Shown here one piece after another: positions 13,520 to 26,310 of a stretch of DNA of 64,000 bases. Below the pieces are notes generated by a model. The model was not told the origin of the DNA. It ran no database searches and was given only the letters and a program-made list of their open reading frames with translations. The DNA comes from Culex pipiens pallens. Its lineage: Eukaryota > Arthropoda > Insecta > Diptera > Culicidae. The stretch covers positions 47,451,808 through 47,515,807 of the forward strand of contig NC_068938.1 in assembly GCF_016801865.2 (NCBI RefSeq), read 5' to 3'. Made by a program: the position numbers and the translations under genes. The first letter of the stretch is position 1, and every line of letters starts with the position of its first letter.

Positions 13520-13551
13520 CGCTCTAAACTCGACTCTTCTCGTTCTGGCAG
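13520..13551 (+). promoter_or_regulatory. Probable splice acceptor before the protease domain
   Basis: A branch-point-like 'ctctaaac' is followed by a pyrimidine-rich stretch and ends 'ttctggcag' just before the codon for the light-chain Cys. This competes with reading from the ATG at 13506. The acceptor is preferred because the S1 linker Cys is commonly near an exon start in long-form proteases and the alternative leader is short and lacks a basic N-region. Confidence 0.5.
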
Positions 13552-16500
13552 TTTGCGGCAAGCGCATGTTCCCGGAACCTCGGATCGTCGGCGGTACGAA
13601 GGCCGCCTTCGGACGGTGGCCCTGGCAGATTTCGCTGCGCCAGTGGCGAACCTCGACCTACCTGCACAAGTGCGGCGCGGCCCTGCTGAACGAGAACTGG
13701 GCCATCACGGCGGCTCACTGCGTGGACAAGTGAGTTCTGCGAGATGTTCTGTAATTGCATAAATTTAATTCTGAAATTTTACCTCCTTTAGTGTCCCCCC
13801 GTCGGACCTGCTGCTGCGACTCGGCGAGTACGACCTGGCCCTGGAGGAGGAACCGTACGGTTACCAGGAGCGGCGCGTCCAGATTGTGGCCTCCCATCCG
13901 CAGTTCGATCCGCGGACGTTCGAGTACGATTTGGCGCTGCTGAGGTGAGTGTGTTCGGTTTCGATTGATTTTTATTAAATTAGAATGGGAATTTCATCGT
14001 TGTTTTCGATTTATTTTCAGGTTCTATGAGCCGGTGGTGTTCCAGCCAAATATTATTCCGGTTTGTGTGCCGGACAACGACGAAAACCATATCGGACGGA
14101 CGGCGTTCGTCACCGGGTGGGGACGGCTGTACGAGGGTGAGTAATTTTGATTGGAGTTGGGACGTCCAATATTGATAAGGATGTTTAATCTTGTATTTAG
14201 ATGAAACTTAGTCCGTTTGTTAATTGAATAGATTTTTTTTTGCTTGGCTTGAATTTCGGGAAAATAATGTAAATCTGCCAAAACCAACCATGAAAAAAAC
14301 AAGAAAACCGCAGTTTCGAAAAGCTAAGAAATTTTTCTAACATTTTCATTGTTGGACTGTTGATGATCGACTGACTTGTTTTTTTTTAAATTATTTTCAT
14401 TGAACCACTTTTCTTGTCAAACGGACTATTATAATATAATATTTTGGAAACAATTGTTGCGAATGTTTCTTGTTTTGTCATTTGTTGTTCAATATTGCTA
14501 ATGCCATTATTTGGTTTATTTTAAATTTTTGAAACTAACTTAAGCGTGGACCAATAATTGACAAGCATATGATTATTCCTGAGCACCTTGAGCACAAATT
14601 TCTTGAAACTGGGACAACTTTTTACCATGCTAAAAGTTGTAGGTATTTAAGTAGAATGTATACACGGTATGGGGGAAGCAAAATATTATAAATCGAAAAC
14701 ATACATGATAGATTTATACGTAGAATGTTGTGTTTCACCTTCCTGATTAAGAATTTGTGCGATTCAAACTATTTTTTTTATACTAATACTACTAACGCCC
14801 GGTTTAAAAAAAATCGAAAAAATTGTTTGAAAAAAATTTTTTTTTTTAAGTTTCTGCTAATCAAAGGTAAATGAAATGTAAAACATTTAGGAACACGACA
14901 TAAAATAAGGCTTATTAACATATTATTAGAATTTACTTGAGCCACCATGCGCCTCCCCCATGGTACTTCATATGGGTAAACATTTTTTTTCTGAAAAACG
15001 CAATTTTCGCCGATAGAATATTTTGAATTGAACATATTATTAAAATTTTACCTCCTCCATTTCGTGGTATGTTAACATCTCCCAACATTCAAATTTAGTT
15101 GTTTTATTTTTGGTTTTTTTTTTTGGTTTTTAAAAACACCTAAAAATAATTTAAGTCAATTTTTCTACAATAAGTCATTGAACGTCATTACAACAACGAA
15201 CAAGAGATATTGTGAATAACATTTTGATTGGAACCAGTTTTTATTCAACTGCTAGAAAACCCTTATCATTTTGAAAAAAAAGTAAACAGACGATATCACT
15301 TTTTAAAAACAAGGTAAAACATTGTGATCGATTAATTATATGCACTAAGAATAAGTTTTTTTTTTATAAAAATCTCAAATATTGTAGGAAAATATATCTG
15401 ATTTCCTAAAATATTGCCTAAAGGGTTTTGCCTTCCTCACCTTATTGAGGAAAGGCTATAAAATCACTCGAAAAACGAAATTCTTAATTTCACCTCCTAG
15501 ACCCACCTTCATGTATACATATCGACTCAGAATCAAATTCTGAGCAAATGTCTGTGTGTGTGGTGGGATGTTGATCAAAAAAATTTGCACTGGATTATCT
15601 CGGCACTGGCTGAACCGATTTGGACCGTTTTGGTCTCATTCGATCCGTCTTGGAGTCCCATAAGTCGCTATTGAAAATTATAAAGTTTAGTTAAGTACTT
15701 CAAAAGTTACGCTAAAAAAACGATTTTAACAAAGGTCCGGAAGACTCTAAAAAGGGTGTTTTTTGTAAGAAACCCCGTCATGTTATACATTTTTAGAAAG
15801 GTATTTGAAAGACCTTTCCAACGAGTTCAAGAGATTGCAGATCTGACAACCCTATCAAAAGTTATAAGCACATAAGAGCCCTGAATTATGAAGATCTGAC
15901 TACCCAATCTGATGGTATGAATAATGAATCATAGAACACTCAAAGGTCGGACTTTTGTATCTATTTTAGATAGCATTACGCTCTAAATGTGAGGAAGGCA
16001 CCAACCACCTAAAGGTGGATTAAGTAACGTTTTTAAATATGTAACAAATCAATCACAAAAAATCAAAACTAGAAACTAGAATTAGTAAAATCAGTATTAA
16101 AAACATTTATTCTGAGCTGATTTTTCAAAAGAACGTAACCTTGCTTCAAAATGCCCAACTGTCCCAGACCTGATGTAAAGATACCTTAGCATTACTAGAC
16201 ATCGATGAACTATATCAAAATTTCTATAACGTATTGAAAGTTTACAATGAAAAATAAATTCAATTTGTTTAAATGGCGTTTGCATTATTGTTCACACACA
16301 TTGGATGATAAGCAACTCTAACTTAAGCTCTCTAAAATGATTCGACACCACCGTCTCCGACTCCAACTCTGAAAAAAAGTTGTGGAAAATTAGATGACTT
16401 TGTATCTGGGCTTTCAAAATCTGCTAGCATCGTCTCTACAGCCTTGAAAATAGTGAATATTATTCATGATGTTGCATTTTATAATGCAAAGGCAATTAAT

Positions 16501-19020
16501 TTTTGAACATTATTCGAAAAACATCAAGACATTTGATTTTTGTTTTAAATACTCCTTATTTTGAGCATTTTTTTTAAAAACGTTCATTGAAAATTATAAA
16601 AATTATTGTTGTGCATAAGAAATAAAAAAATAATATATTAATTAAAAAGCATTAACATGAGATTTTTTTAGAATTTTTATCAATTTGATTTAAAAAAGTA
16701 GATTGCTTGAAAAGCTGTTTTTTCACTTGCTATGAAATTCAAATTTGTTGATGTTTTTGCAGTATTTTTTTCAAAATTATTATTTTTTTGATATTAAGGC
16801 CGATGCATATATTTTTTAAAGTTTTTGTCCCTCGAATCTGGTCAGGGTCGAGGGGGAGGCAAAAAAGTAAAAAAATATAAATATTGAAATAAAAAGTCAT
16901 GGTTCCAACATTTGCATGAAAAAAGTGTTTTAAAATGCATTTTACACTAGTACAGTTGTTATGCAATCATTAGTTTTCCAAAAAATGTAAGATTTGCAAA
17001 AAACAAAAATTTTAGTGAAAAAAAAAAACTTTTTGCGATTTTTTTTCAAAATTTCAAGAGTTTTTTAAGTCAACCCAAACATGCTTAAAAATAATTTTAA
17101 AAGCAGGGGAATGCATTTTAAATTGAATTCTTTTCATTGCACTTCAATTCCCATTCAAATCTTGAACAAATTGATTTATCTTAAAAAATATTTTTAATAT
17201 ATTTAATTTTAATGCCCAGTACTTCGAATCATATAATAAATCAGAAATTAAATTAATTTCGATTAAGATTGACACTGCTACTGAAAGTTAATGTATTAAA
17301 AAATAAAATGAAAAATGAACAAAAATCATGCAGAAATTATGTTTTCGTGACCAAAACTATTACTGCTTTAGAATAGAATAAACTTTTATTTACCATTAAA
17401 TCTCAATTCTTTTTTGTTTGAAACACGTTTTTGTAAAGAAATCTCAACTCAGAATTCAAGTATTAGGAACACATTTCTGAAATTCATTAATATATTCTCG
17501 GGTAAGTCCGTAATTCCTTATCAGTCATCATGCAATTTTTTGAAATTTTCTCTAAAACAAACTGAATTTCCATTGTGTTTGAGTCTGCTCCCAAATGGAA
17601 TTAACATTAACACTTTCGCCACCAAACCTCTAAAAATCAACCAGTTTAGGTCATTAGTGTCTTAAACGCTTATACCGTTCCAAAAATACAGGCTTCTAAT
17701 TTGGTAGTTCAAAAAGGACTTTGACCGGTAAAATCCGGATTCCGGAAGTTCAGTTGGCCTAAAATGAATTCTGCCGGTTGTATTCAATACATTTAAATAA
17801 ACATAGGCTTTAACACTTGTAGCCCCAACGGGGTCAAAAAAGTTGGAAATGCATTTTCACTGGCTCATACAACCCTTGGAAAAAAAGTTGGAAATGCCTT
17901 TTTGATTATAACTTAAGGTAGACGCATCTGTTTTGGAGGTGATTCTTGACATTCTTCCGGATCTAATGCAACAAGAATCATCCAAATCGGTTGAGTTTTC
18001 TCCGAGATACAGCCGGTTGAAGTTGCATTTCCAACTTTTTCGACCCCCTTGGTGCTTCGCGTAAGTTTTGACCCCGTTGGTGCTACAAGTGTTAACTGCC
18101 GTTCTACACATAATTGTCCCATGTTCGAAAAAGTTCAACTGAGAAAAACGCGATTGAAATTTTTCGACCGATTTCTGTGTTTCTACGCATAATTGTCCCG
18201 TGGGTCCCTGCTCGCCCTATATGTCCCTAATCGTCCCAGTTAGCAGTGTATCACTCTTAGTTGTTGTCCCCTTGTAATACAGCAGGTAAACAAGATACAA
18301 TGCTTCGTAAAACTATTGATTCCGTGGCAGAAAATACTTGGTGGGGCAATTATGCGCAGAATTGTAACAATGGGACAAACAGACTTGGTTTTGTTTTTAC
18401 AGTTTTTCCGAACAAAGTACTAGATTGTATGGGTTTTTCTAAAAGTATACGTCAAACTAAACTTAAAAACGCTAAAAAGTCAGAATCGTCCAGAAAAGAC
18501 ATGGGACAATTATGCGTAGAACGGCAGTTTACAGCTGTAAAAAATGTGACACAGCTTTCGTTATAAAAATATTCCATCGGTGAATTCTCTAGAATTGCAG
18601 ATATTTTATTTCTAAACCAAATTTTATTCATTTATCCTCTTCCAGATGGCCCACTTCCAAGCGTGCTGCAGGAGGTGACCGTACCGGTGATCGAGAACAA
18701 GATTTGCGAAACCATGTACCGCAGCGCGGGCTACATTGAACACATCCCGCACATCTTCATCTGCGCTGGGTGGAAAAAGGGCGGCTACGACTCTTGCGAA
18801 GGTGAGTTTAGTTGAATTTAAAGAAGTTCAAAATCTTAAGATTTCATTCCAAAATTCAGGTGACTCCGGTGGCCCGATGGTGATCCAGCGGCCGGACAAG
18901 CGCTTCCTGCTGGCCGGCGTCATTTCCTGGGGCATTGGCTGCGCGGAACCGAACCAGCCGGGCGTGTACACGAGGATATCGGAGTTCCGGGACTGGATCA
19001 ACCAGATACTGCAGTTCTAG
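13552..19020 (+). CDS. Trypsin-like (S1A) serine protease, Stubble/filzig type; C-terminal catalytic domain in 5 exons
   Basis: Exons: 13552-13729, 13792-13944, 14021-14136, 18646-18801, 18860-19020 (TAG). All introns are GT-AG and the frame is kept throughout, giving about 253 visible residues. The light-chain Cys (codon 13554) precedes the activation site EPR|IVGG. His of AAHC is at 13716-13718, Asp is in the YDLALL motif at the end of exon 2, FVTGWGRL is in exon 3, and the Ser loop DSCEGDSGGP spans the last intron. Asp six residues before the active Ser, plus SWGIGCAE and PGVYTRIS, indicate cleavage after Arg or Lys. Family knowledge: relatives are secreted or type II membrane proteases with long N-terminal parts, acting in epithelial, cuticle or immune cascades. 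An ATG at 13506 would give a short hydrophobic leader, but a polypyrimidine tract ending in CAG at 13551 suggests that stretch is intron and upstream exons exist. Resemblance to Stubble and filzig is from memory; orthology is not assigned. Confidence 0.9.
15410..16030. mobile_element. Culicid-type dispersed repeat in protease intron 3
   Basis: Contains 'gttttgccttcctcacctta', 'tatacatatcgactcagaat', 'ctcggcactggctgaaccga' and a right end 'gtgaggaaggcaccaacc'. The termini ccttcctcac/gtgaggaagg are inverted. From memory this is a common mosquito repeat. The copy is non-coding. Confidence 0.6.
16795..17165. mobile_element. Dispersed element family A, truncated copy in the protease intron
   Basis: Starts 'ggccgatgcatatattttt' and shares 'tttgtccctcgaatctggtc', 'cattttacactagtacagtt' and 'aacccaaacatgct' with the 43190 copy. 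The right terminus is missing. Confidence 0.6.
17814..18091. mobile_element. TTAA-flanked MITE in the protease intron, 278 bp
   Basis: Terminal inverted repeats of ~25 bp (CACTTGTAGC[c/a]CCAACGGGG...) lie between TTAA tetranucleotides at 17810-17813 and 18092-18095. TTAA targets are typical of piggyBac-type transposons, so it is probably a non-autonomous member mobilised in trans. Confidence 0.75.
18094..18529. mobile_element. Inverted-repeat element abutting the TTAA MITE, about 436 bp
   Basis: Left end AACTGCCGTTCTACACATAA and right end TTATGCGTAGAACGGCAGTT form ~30-bp inverted termini extending to 'gtcccatgt'. It begins at the TTAA that bounds the neighbouring MITE. There is no transposase frame. 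Confidence 0.7.
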
Positions 19021-20045
19021 TGAGGGTGTGACGCACACCTTCGCCGCGCTATGTACGTACAACGAGAGCTGTTTTAGGACAATTAAGAGAGATGCATTTC
19101 GAAAGGCCGAAAAAAGGCCGAATGTGCAGTGTTCAGTATTGAGATGGAAGTGGCGGAAGAAGAATTGTTGATTTGTTTTTAATTGGCTTAGGTGTCACCA
19201 GAAATGGAAACATTGATCTGTCGATGAAATCGGAAAAAAATGTAGAAGAAATTCTAAATCGTTACAGAAGTTGGTATTTCATCGATAGATCGATACAGTA
19301 GACAAAATATTAGCTGGATAAAGGGGTCAATCTTTTAAACAAACCTTTTATTGTGAAGGTCAAAAATCGCTCAAAGCAAACAACCAGTGAACGAAAACAC
19401 CTCAAAATTGTACTCGTTAATCTAAGAAACATAAAAAACAGCAGTGCTAAATGCTTTTAACGACAGAAGAGACCAATCACGAGATGTAGTGAGTGAGAGA
19501 GTACTAATAGCGAAAATCGCTCCAACTGTATGATCGTGAACTTCAAGCTAGCAACTGTGCGTGATTGTTTTTAAATGTTTAGACAGTCTAATTTTTCTCT
19601 AAGTTGTGATAAATGCGGTTGTGAGTGAATGCGAACCGGTGTGACTGAGAAGCGAAACAAATTTAGAAGTGCGTGTTGTAGAGAGGAGATAGGTTTTAAA
19701 TTAATCAAACACTATTTATTTATTTATATTCATAACAAGTACATTTTAAAAAAAGCACAGCAACAACACAAAAAAGAAGCACACGAATCATCCAGCATTT
19801 CATCGCAGAAAAAAAAAACTCAAGGCTTTTACTCCGATATGAGGAGGTTTTTAAATGTAAAACGAGAGTACTAATTTTGCTAAAAGATGGAGAAAAGAGC
19901 TTGCAAGAGTCACATTCACTCGAGTGCTACAGATTGAAAGGAAATTGTTTGTAAATAGTTAGTTGCTAAGGATTGGAACAAAAAAAAAGTATATTGAATT
20001 TTTGTACAATATTTATGAGAATAAAACATATTTTTGATTTGAGTT
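19021..20045 (+). other. 3' UTR of the protease gene
   Basis: About 1 kb of non-repetitive sequence follows the stop codon, and the first canonical AATAAA on this strand is at 20020-20025, followed by a T/GT-rich stretch. The transcript probably ends near 20040-20050. The cleavage position is inferred. Confidence 0.55.
20020..20025 (+). terminator. Poly(A) signal AATAAA of the protease gene
   Basis: A canonical AATAAA within 'gagaataaaacat', 1.0 kb after the stop codon. A downstream 'gtgttatttg' could serve as the GU-rich element. Confidence 0.55.
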
Positions 20046-20161
20046 AAAAACGCCAAAACAGTGTTATTTGATTATCCGAAATTATATGACTCAGATTCCA
20101 ACTCTCAAAAAGACCCAATGGCGCGGCTTCAACTTCAACACCGAATAAAAATTGAAATACT

Positions 20162-20264
20162 GTCATCGGTGACATTGGGTCTGGGGGGTGAGGTTGGGTC
20201 ATACAAAATACAGAAATTTGTATGACCCAACCTTACCCCCCAGACCCAATGTCGCCCCTGATGA
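20162..20264. repeat. Short hairpin-forming palindrome, ~103 bp
   Basis: 'gacattgggtctggggggt' and its inverse surround a 9-bp loop, with 'tgacccaacc' also paired. It is probably a tiny palindromic MITE. Confidence 0.7.
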
Positions 20265-20936
20265 CGATTACGAAAAAACATGCGACTTTTTTGGTGAATT
20301 AAAACTTACTTACATTCAAAACATTTTGTAAAAAGTTCAAACATGCTAAAAAATAATTATTAACGTTGAAAAAAGCACTCTAAATGTTTTTAGTTGATTG
20401 CACTTCCCACGAAACTTTGAAGTTCTTTGAAAAACATTTTTTTATTTTAGATTGTTCAGCTCAATTTTAAAGCGACATAATCTTTCAAAAATGTTTGAAA
20501 CGTTCAAACTATATTGGATAAATCCTAATGAAATCACAATTGTTGAAATAAAAAAAATCAAAATCATAATTTCTTGCCGCTGCATCAATAATTATTTTGT
20601 CGTTTCTGGTTTGCACCGGAAGCAAAGCAAGATCGCTCCAGCAGCTGGACACCGAGTTGCGGCTGAGGACAAAAGCAAAGGCCAGCAGAGCCAACCAAGA
20701 TCCCTACACAATCCCCCTTCCCTTCCCACGCCTTGTCTTTAACATCAATCCCTTCCCTACTAACCCCGAGTAGGCCGCGGGTAATCGGCTCCCCTCCCAC
20801 TAACATTTACACACAAGATCCTCTGTAATTATTAAGTCAAATGTAATTACAAAAGCCGACTCGGTCCTAACCAGGTCCCAGTACCGAAAAGGACCTAATA
20901 AAAATATTTTTTTTTTGACGATTTTCGATCACCGTT

Positions 20937-21420
20937 ATTTTTTGTGATTATGGGTTTTGATTGATATTTTTCGGTGATTAATAAATGCTGCGTTTAATTT
21001 GTTTACGTTTCGGCCTACTCGTTTTTTCGGCCATCCTCAGAACTGTCCAGAGAGAATCCACAGCGATGTCCAACGTCTACACTGGGGTTGTAAACAAACT
21101 GCGGAACTTACAGTTTGCAGCCCACACTAACACAAGTGTAGCGTCGCCGATCGAGGGGGGTGTGGGGTTAAATCAGACGTAGGTAAAGAACGTACACGTC
21201 AGAAGAGTTCGACTAGTGGTAGGGAACAGTCGTAGATTTGTGTAAGTGGTCTTTTGTGTTAAATTTTGACGAAGATTGTAATGTTTATGTGTTTTTTGTA
21301 ATAAAAATTTTACAGTTCTGAGGATGGCCGAAAAAAACGAGTAGGCCGAAACGTAAACAAATTAAACGCAGCTTTTATTAATCACCGAAAAATATCAATC
21401 AAAACCCGTAATCACAAAAA
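20937..21420. mobile_element. Inverted-repeat element, 484 bp, with ~110-bp arms
   Basis: The left arm 20937-21048 and the right arm 21312-21420 are inverse copies with few mismatches (for example 'gttttttcggccatcctcag'). The unique middle is non-coding. Confidence 0.8.
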
Positions 21421-24400
21421 TAATTTTATGAAAAAAAATCAATAATTATTTTAATTGATTTTAAATTTTATGTTCATTGTTCAGGTCATAAACCTCATTT
21501 TCATATTTTGATTGAACAAAAGATATTAAAAATGCAAATAAATGAACAAATAAAACTAAATTTCCTCGTATGTCTTTGATTGGTAACGCCTGATGCTCAT
21601 ACAATAAGGAATACGCCTAGTAGGTATGCAATTGAACGCCACCTTAATCTATCTTCAACAGTGTTGCCGATCATTCCAAAAATATTTTTAAAAAACAGTT
21701 TAGAAATCTCCTTATGGTAAACATCATCAATAAATTAAGTTTTCAGTTTCCATAGCATTTTGTATTTTTTTTAGAGATTTTAAATTTTATTTCAATGAAA
21801 CTTTGTCCTTCAATTTCGTACGTCCAAAGTAGCCATTTTACACTAATATTTTTTTCCACACAAGTCTAAATATAATATTGCAGGCTAGTCAATCAAAATA
21901 AGTTGGAAATGGTCTACATTCAAAAAAAAAAAAGAGTATTCATAAAAAATCTGATTATTTTATTTCCATTTTTAAGAGAAATAGAAACAATAGATTTGAG
22001 TATTTGCATACGTATTTGTAAATTTTCCAAATTTGTGTTCTGAGAATTAAAAAAGCAAACAAAAGGGTGAACACGTTTTCATCCAAAAACTTAAATTAAT
22101 TGAATTAAAAATTTAAAATAAAAAATTACTTCACATACATTAATTTATAAAGTAAAACGTTTTCGAGTTATATGCATTTTCCGAATAAACTTTTTAAATA
22201 TTATCATTTTGAAAATACTCAATGAACGAAGGACCGAAAAAGACCTGATAAAAAAAAGTTTATGTAAAAAACACCCCTGCAAAAAATATTTTTGAAGAGC
22301 TGAGAAAAAATGCTACAATAGCAAATATCCTGCTAATCTAAAAGAACTCTACCAGAATCCTGCTAAAACGCTGTTATTGGGGGTTGCTGAGTAAGATAAA
22401 GTCTTTTAAAATTTAAATTTTGCAAAAAAAGTTTGTTCTCAGAATCTCGTGGTAAGCCCTCTTGTTTCAACTGACGATAAATAACTCTGAAACTATAAGC
22501 TCGACGCTTAATGTTATAAAATGACACTTTTGTGAAATGTATTGCTCTATTTAATGCAATTATAATCAACATTTTTAAATTATGCTTCCTAACATTTCAA
22601 AATGGGCTAAGTAACATTTATTTTGCATGTTTTCAAAGTTTAAAAAAAATTAATGTCGTATATGCAAAAAAAATATATATAAATTAGATGCAAAAATAAT
22701 AATTTGTACAGAAATTTTGTTCTCACACGTTTGTTAAATATTTCCATGTTTTTTTTTGTAAACCAGCTGTCAATTTTATGAAGACTTGTTGCAAAATGAC
22801 TGCAGAATTCGTTATTTTCAGAGAGATCATCTCAATTTTTTATAGGAGTTTTCGGGATCTACTGGAAATGCTTCGTTAAAAAATACAATTTAGCAATATC
22901 TTCTAATAATTTTAGAATTTTGAGGGTTCAGCCAGTAAATTTTTGATTGATTTATTTCGAGATAAACATTTTATTTTTGACTTCTTGATATAAATTTCGT
23001 CCAGATAATATTTGAATAATGTATAATAATATTTGATTCAACAAGTGACTCAACAAGAAAGCGAGAGTGAAACTCTCTCGAGTGTCTCAAAACAGAGGAA
23101 AGCAAAAGTTGCTCACTTACACGAAACTGCCCGGCTTAAATTTGCATCGATGACACTTCTGGCTGTGTCCTCCAAAAGGTATTCCCATTATCAGTCCTCA
23201 CGCAAAACTTTCGAGCCCGGCGTCCGGCCAAAAAAAAAACAAAACTTAACACAATAACACTTTAGCTCGCCACTTGTCCAGCCAACAATACCTTCAATTA
23301 CTTTCGCGCTATCACCATATGACCATCAAGATGGAAACAGTTTCGAAATGACAAATGTTATTTTGAGGGGTACCTATTTTGGGCCTATTTGGCATCAATT
23401 TTCACTGGTCTGATAGTTTGATCTAGTTTTGGGTTGGAAAAATAAAATGTTTTTTTATTTAAACATTCGAGTCCAAAGCAAAAAAAAACAAATATAACAA
23501 ACATTTTCACTTTCGATTTGGTGCACGTCGTCCTAGACGTCGTCGAAGTTTTTTATTTTATCTGTACTTTTTTAAGTCCGATATCAGTGCTGTTAGCGGC
23601 AGGCTCTGTGAGGCTCTCGTGTTTGCTCAAGTTCATTTCTCCGAATATTTGCATTTCCAGCACGAAATTTTCACACACAAGTCGCTGCTGCGACTTTGGC
23701 TCGGCAGAGTAGGATTTGAAGCAGTTCTCTGTGAAGTTGAATTGATCTATTTGCACTTGTTGATGTCAAATCATGATTTTCACTCCAATTGGATTTTATC
23801 AATCAATCATTCAAAGAATTTGAAAAACAACTTGAAATAAATAAAATTTAACTTAAACAAATAAGTAACCTGAATTCATGTTTCCAAAGAACTTACAAGT
23901 CTTACCGTTCAAATGAAATGGATGATGTCGAAAAAAAAAAAGTAGCTCGATGAAGAGCAGTAAAAGCATCATAATATTAGCATACGACCAAGTGCACACA
24001 CTTGTTGAGTTGGCGCGAGAGCCCATTAGTGGGTCTGTGGGGGAAATTGATTGTACCGACTATAAGAGGGAAACTCATCCTCTCGACAGTGGAGCAATGC
24101 CCCCTCTCAGGAGCTTGAGCGAGTTCTTTTTCAACAAACTGCATCAAAGTGAGAAACTTTTACAAAGTTGGTTCGCCCAACAAAAAAAAGTCACTCGTAC
24201 GTGATGAGTTCATAAATTGTGAAGATGAAGTACCTTTCCTATTAGTGCGTGGATAAGCTCACAAAAAATGACTTCATCAGCAATTCATTTCACCCCAGCA
24301 TTGATAGTGATGATGTGCATGGAGAAGGTGTTTTGCACCACCCCTTAAACTCTTATGCAAAGTAATTTCATTCAAGAAGCAAACAATAGGTAAAGCCTTC

Positions 24401-25587
24401 AAGGCCAATGTTGCAGCACAGCTTTTTTCACTGTTTTCAATTAACTGTGAACAATTTTGCCGTGAAAACTGTTTGACACGATTTTTCCTGGCAGCGTTTT
24501 TGCGCGAGGAAAAAGCTGGAGAAATTTTGCAGCAATTGTTGTGAAGGCCGCTGCTGTTGTTGCACAAATTGTTGCAAATCAGTGGAGCCCAGCGGAAAAT
24601 CTGCAGTCGATCACGCGCCCATTCAAATGCTGGAAAAAAGGAAATGTAAAACCAATGAAACGGCTTGTTATCACTTTTCTTTGATCAGCCATGGGTTTAC
24701 TGAGCCTTTATTCCAAAAACTCAAACAGCTAAATACGTTTTTTATACGATTTTGTATTGGGAAAGTCACTCTTTCAGTATGGTCAATATTTGAACATGTT
24801 AGCCATTTATGCAATTGCATCCAAAGCGTAAAGGCCAACTTTTTGCTATAAATTTGGTGTATAAACATTGAAGTTTTGAGCTATCTGCATTTCTGCAGAA
24901 TACCTGCGGTAAAATGTCAATAACTAAAAAGGGACTTTCCCCATACAAAATCGTATCGAACATCTATCAGGCTTAGACTGCTCGAGTTTTTGACCAATAG
25001 AACTCACATTCGGAATTAAGGCTCAGAACACCCATACAATTTTGTCCTAAAATGAAAGACAAAAGGCCGAATTTGTACCACAGTGTTGTGGATGGTTTTC
25101 GAAATATTTGTTTTTTTCGGTGCGATTTCCTTCACACACAAAATTTATTATAACAAGCAATTCACCCAAAACGAGCAATTTTATTGAAATTTAATTTATG
25201 TAATTTTTTATTTGGATAAAATTTTGTGTGTGCTTTTTCTCTGACCAAAAAAGTCAATTTGCATCATTATTTCGTCCATACAAGTTTTCTGATCGATTTG
25301 GTGAGTACGGCAAAGTTATAGTAATCCTAGTAAAAATAGGTACACTATTTAAAAAAATACCGATTCTCATATCCTCACACATAAATATGAAAGGGCAAAA
25401 TAACAATTTTTGAAAAATCTCATTTTAGGATATTCCAAAAAATGCTATCTTTTGAGCTATGGTTCTTAGTATGTAGTATATTTTCCCTAACTGAAGCCTT
25501 ACAAACTTAAAATATGCTCTGATTTTAAATAAATTGCTTATGCATTCTTGCTTTCAGGTAGATATGAATAAAAAGGTCATCACTACG
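21421..25587. other. Intergenic DNA, no gene recognised
   Basis: AT-rich at 21421-23000. Non-repetitive and more balanced at 23000-24900. The 24900-25587 part resembles dispersed mosquito repeats. Frames under 100 codons only. Confidence 0.5.
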
Positions 25588-25975
25588 GTGCCCAGAAAAA
25601 AATGACCACCTGCTCCACGAGCGGAAAACGGTTTATTGGGTTATTTTAAGCACCTGTGCAAATTTTGAGGTAAATTGATTGCGATTGACCAATTGATACC
25701 CGAGCCTAAAGTTGGCGTAAAAAATATTTTTCATACAAAAATGACTTTTTTAATTCGCTAATAACTGTTCAGGATCGAGTTTTACATCTTTGGTAAAATC
25801 TACAAAGTTGTAGAGCATTAAATTGCCAATGAGAATCTCACTTTTGGAAATATTTGGATGGAAGTAGCGCACCCTGCTGACGAAACCGTAAGAAATTTTG
25901 GTTTTCCATGCATTTTTTCGCTTTTTCCCATACAAACTTCACCTTCGAGTATGAAATGATCATGTAAAAAAATTG
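25588..25975. repeat. Dispersed repeat family B, copy 1
   Basis: Starts 'ggtgcccagaaaaaaatgacc' and runs through 'ctacaaagttgtagagc' and 'ggatggaagtagcgcacc' to 'acttcaccttcgagtatg'. It is co-linear with 33212-33925 apart from the SINE insertion there. Confidence 0.65.
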
Positions 25976-26069
25976 ACACTAAAAAGATTTTTTAAATATA
26001 AAAAAAATATATCAGACCTATTCACATAAAATTTTATTTAAAAAAATCTCATTGCAAAAAAATAAAAAA

Positions 26070-26310
26070 AAATTAAAAAATTGAAAATACATGCCACAGT
26101 TTCAACAATTTAATGAAAAAAGTGTTTTAAAATGCATTACACATCTGTCCAGTTGTTTTGCAATAATAAGTTTCCAAAATTAAAAGCATTGACCAATTTT
26201 TTTTTGTTTTTCGAAAAAAAAAAGTTTTTGCGGTGCTGTACATTGGAATATCAAAATTCAAAATATTTTTAAGTGAGCACAAACATGCTAAATATGATTA
26301 TTAAGGCTAG
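26070..26310. mobile_element. Dispersed element family A, internal fragment
   Basis: Contains 'agtgttttaaaatgcattac', 'gtccagttgttttgcaataa' and 'cacaaacatgctaaatatga' in family order. Neither terminus was seen. Confidence 0.55.

Larger units (their letters stand above)
14137..18645 (+). other. 4.5 kb intron 3 of the protease gene
   Basis: The intron starts GTGAGTAA and ends 'cctcttccag'. The other introns of the gene are 58-76 bp. The excess length is AT-rich repeat DNA: a culicid-type repeat near 15420-16030, a copy of the tgcaaatattt-ended dispersed element near 16795-17165, and two adjacent inverted-repeat elements at 17814-18529. No coding exon was recognised inside. Confidence 0.85.
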
